Origin: Neoarius graeffei
Lineage: Eukaryota > Chordata > Actinopteri > Siluriformes > Ariidae
Assembly (NCBI RefSeq): GCF_027579695.1
Contig: NC_083587.1
Coordinates: 57,576,238 to 57,640,237, forward strand
DNA: 64,000 nucleotides
Direction: 5' to 3'
Part shown: positions 62,641 through 64,000 of the stretch, one piece after another
Numbering within the stretch: the first letter of the stretch is position 1
Layout: each line of letters opens with the position of its first letter
Translations under genes and position numbers: made by a program
The notes under the pieces: generated by a model
What the model was told of the DNA's origin: nothing
Database searches by the model: none
The model's input: only the letters and a program-made list of their open reading frames with translations

Positions 62641-63294
62641 CACACACACAGAGTTGTGGTCAGAAGTTTACATACAGTGACATGAATGCCATCTTGGATA
62701 TGAATGTCATGGCAATATTTGGGCTTTCAGTAATTTCTTTGAACTGTTCTTTTTCTGTGGCAGAATGATTGTACAGCATACATCTCGAAGAAAAAAACAC
62801 TCCAATTTGGTGCACAAGTTTTAATTTTCTTTGGGTTTTCTGGAATCAACACAGGGTCAAAATTATACATACATGGTCAAAAATATACATATAGCACACC
62901 TAATATTTGAGTAAAATGTCTCTTCGCAAGATTCACCTTGACCAAACATTTTTGTTTACCATGAACAAGCTTCTGGCAGAATTCTGGTTGGATATTTCAC
63001 GACTCTTCATGGTAGAATTAGTAGAGATCAATTAATTTTTTTTTCTTGGCATGGACTCAACTTATAAGCACGGTCCATATATTTTCAATAGGGTTGAAGT
63101 AGAGCCCTGCACTCCCGTTGGAGTCCCGTGGGACCCGACGCAAAGCAGTGTGGCGCGGGACAAATTTTGAAAGCTCATTGCGGGCGGGAGGGGGAGTGCA
63201 CAATGCAGGAGCGGGCGGGAGAGGTGATGAGCTGCAGTCCCGCTAACTAAAAATGTGTTTAAAATAAAATTTATAAATTATTAATTTATGTGTA

Positions 63295-63384
63295 TGTGGC
63301 AGCGGGGGCGTGGCCAAGCAGCAGTCTGTGAATGGAGGGCGGGGTCGGGGAAGGTAGTGGCTAGGTCATTACACCTGATGTCAA

Positions 63385-63420
<36 letters not shown>

Positions 63421-63611
63421 TTGCAGGGATGGAGTATAAAGGGAGGGGGAGAGGAGAGAAGAAGCTCTCCCCGACCACAATACTTGTGTGTGTGAGTGAG
63501 TGAGTAAGAAAGAAAGAAAGAAAGCTGAAAAGCCGAATAATGTGCGTGTGTGTAAACACAAACTCTCGCCTGCCGTGCTTCTGTGCTCCACCCACACCGG
63601 GGTTTACTACA
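63295..63611 (+). mobile_element. Solo LTR, 317 bp
   Basis: Begins TGTGGCAGCGGGGGCGTGGC and ends GGTTTACTACA (TG...CA). It has GAGTATAAAGGGAG as TATA box and a (GT)n run. An inverted partial copy follows at 63,632. Confidence 0.65.
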
Positions 63612-63718
63612 GTCCCCGGTTTCAGCACCACTGTAGTAAACCCCGGTGTGGGTGGAGCACAGAAGCATGGCAGGCGAGAGTTTGTGTTTACACACACGCA
63701 CATTATTCGGCTTTTCAG

Positions 63719-63764
<46 letters not shown>

Positions 63765-63813
63765 CACTCACACAAGTGTTGTGGTCGGGGAGAGCTTCTT
63801 CTCTCCTCTCCCC
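63446..63813. repeat. Palindrome made of tail-to-tail LTRs
   Basis: The LTR 3' half and its inverted copy face each other across about 20 nt (63,612-63,631); arms of about 165-180 nt differ mainly in the length of a TTTC/GAAA run. Confidence 0.85.
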
Positions 63814-64000
63814 TGGTGCGGGCGGGAGCGGGACTGAAAATCATAATTCTTTGCGGGAGCAGGTGGGAGCGGGACTGCACAATGCGGGAGCAGGCGGGAG
63901 CGGGACTGAAAATTCTGTCCCACGCAGACCTCTAGGTTGAAGTCAGGACTTGTTTTAAGCTTAATGTTAGCCTGCTTTATCCTCCACAGCCAGCTCTGAA

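Larger units (their letters stand above)
63100..63934 (-). mobile_element. hAT-like non-autonomous element, GC-rich ends (copy 2)
   Basis: 8-bp exact duplication GGTTGAAG (63,092-63,099; 63,935-63,942); ends TAGAGCCCTGC and GCAGACCTCTA. Same family as 37,426-38,647, reverse orientation. Confidence 0.88.
62655..64000 (-). mobile_element. Tc1-like transposon, split, runs off the window
   Basis: GTGGTCAGAAGTTTACATAC at the left is a salmonid/fish Tc1 end. The sequence up to 63,099 resumes at 63,943 with AGTCAGGACTTGTTTTAAGC, the usual Tc1 transposase region on the - strand. Confidence 0.8.

Overview
The window is vertebrate nuclear DNA. It is most likely from a ray-finned fish, because spliced genes of vertebrate type sit among tRNA-derived SINEs with ATGAG-type tails, Tc1-like elements, hAT-like and TTAA-target elements and L2/RTE-like LINE fragments. 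The SINE and Tc1 mix resembles otophysan fish such as catfish and relatives; that placement is inference. No prokaryotic feature, CRISPR array, tRNA or rRNA gene was seen.

Two host genes are present and converge tail to tail. (1) 1662-36.6 kb, + strand: the C-terminal half of nek10 (NIMA-related kinase 10). Eighteen in-phase exons carry the glycine loop, beta-3 lysine, HRD, DFG and activation segment, followed by the C-terminal tail. The N-terminal exons lie left of the window. A nineteenth, terminal exon is at 36.49 kb, but its frame is uncertain. (2) 55,878 down to 43,934, - strand: a complete Rev-erb nuclear receptor (nr1d2-type). Nine coding exons join in phase to 521 codons plus stop, with both haem-ligand positions of the family (Cys326, His510) kept. 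A CpG-rich promoter at about 55.5-56.4 kb carries a CRE, a GC box and a canonical CACGTG E-box. A perfect RORE lies just inside intron 1. This is the arrangement expected of a clock-controlled repressor.

Most of the remaining sequence is mobile or repetitive. There are about 13 copies of one tRNA-derived SINE, several with clear target-site duplications, and seven copies of a bipartite double-inverted-repeat element. Tc1-like and mariner remnants are common. A nearly intact LINE (30,960-34,226) has a 10-bp target duplication and two in-frame stops. Many elements are nested: an element in a hAT-like element in a TA-flanked element within nr1d2 intron 1; a hAT-like element inside a SINE; a TTAA-flanked palindrome inside the bipartite repeat; and LTRs inside a hAT-like element inside a Tc1 element.

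Two elements carry captured or residual genes of special interest: a 0.9-kb element with a 9-bp target duplication encoding the start of a RecQ-type helicase (nr1d2 intron 8), and an element with the first exon of a SWIM/YqaJ-type transposon protein (nr1d2 intron 1). Tandem DNA includes a 1.1-kb polypyrimidine tract, a 42-bp GC-rich minisatellite open in four reading frames, and a 2.6-kb T/G-rich array immediately upstream of the nr1d2 promoter.
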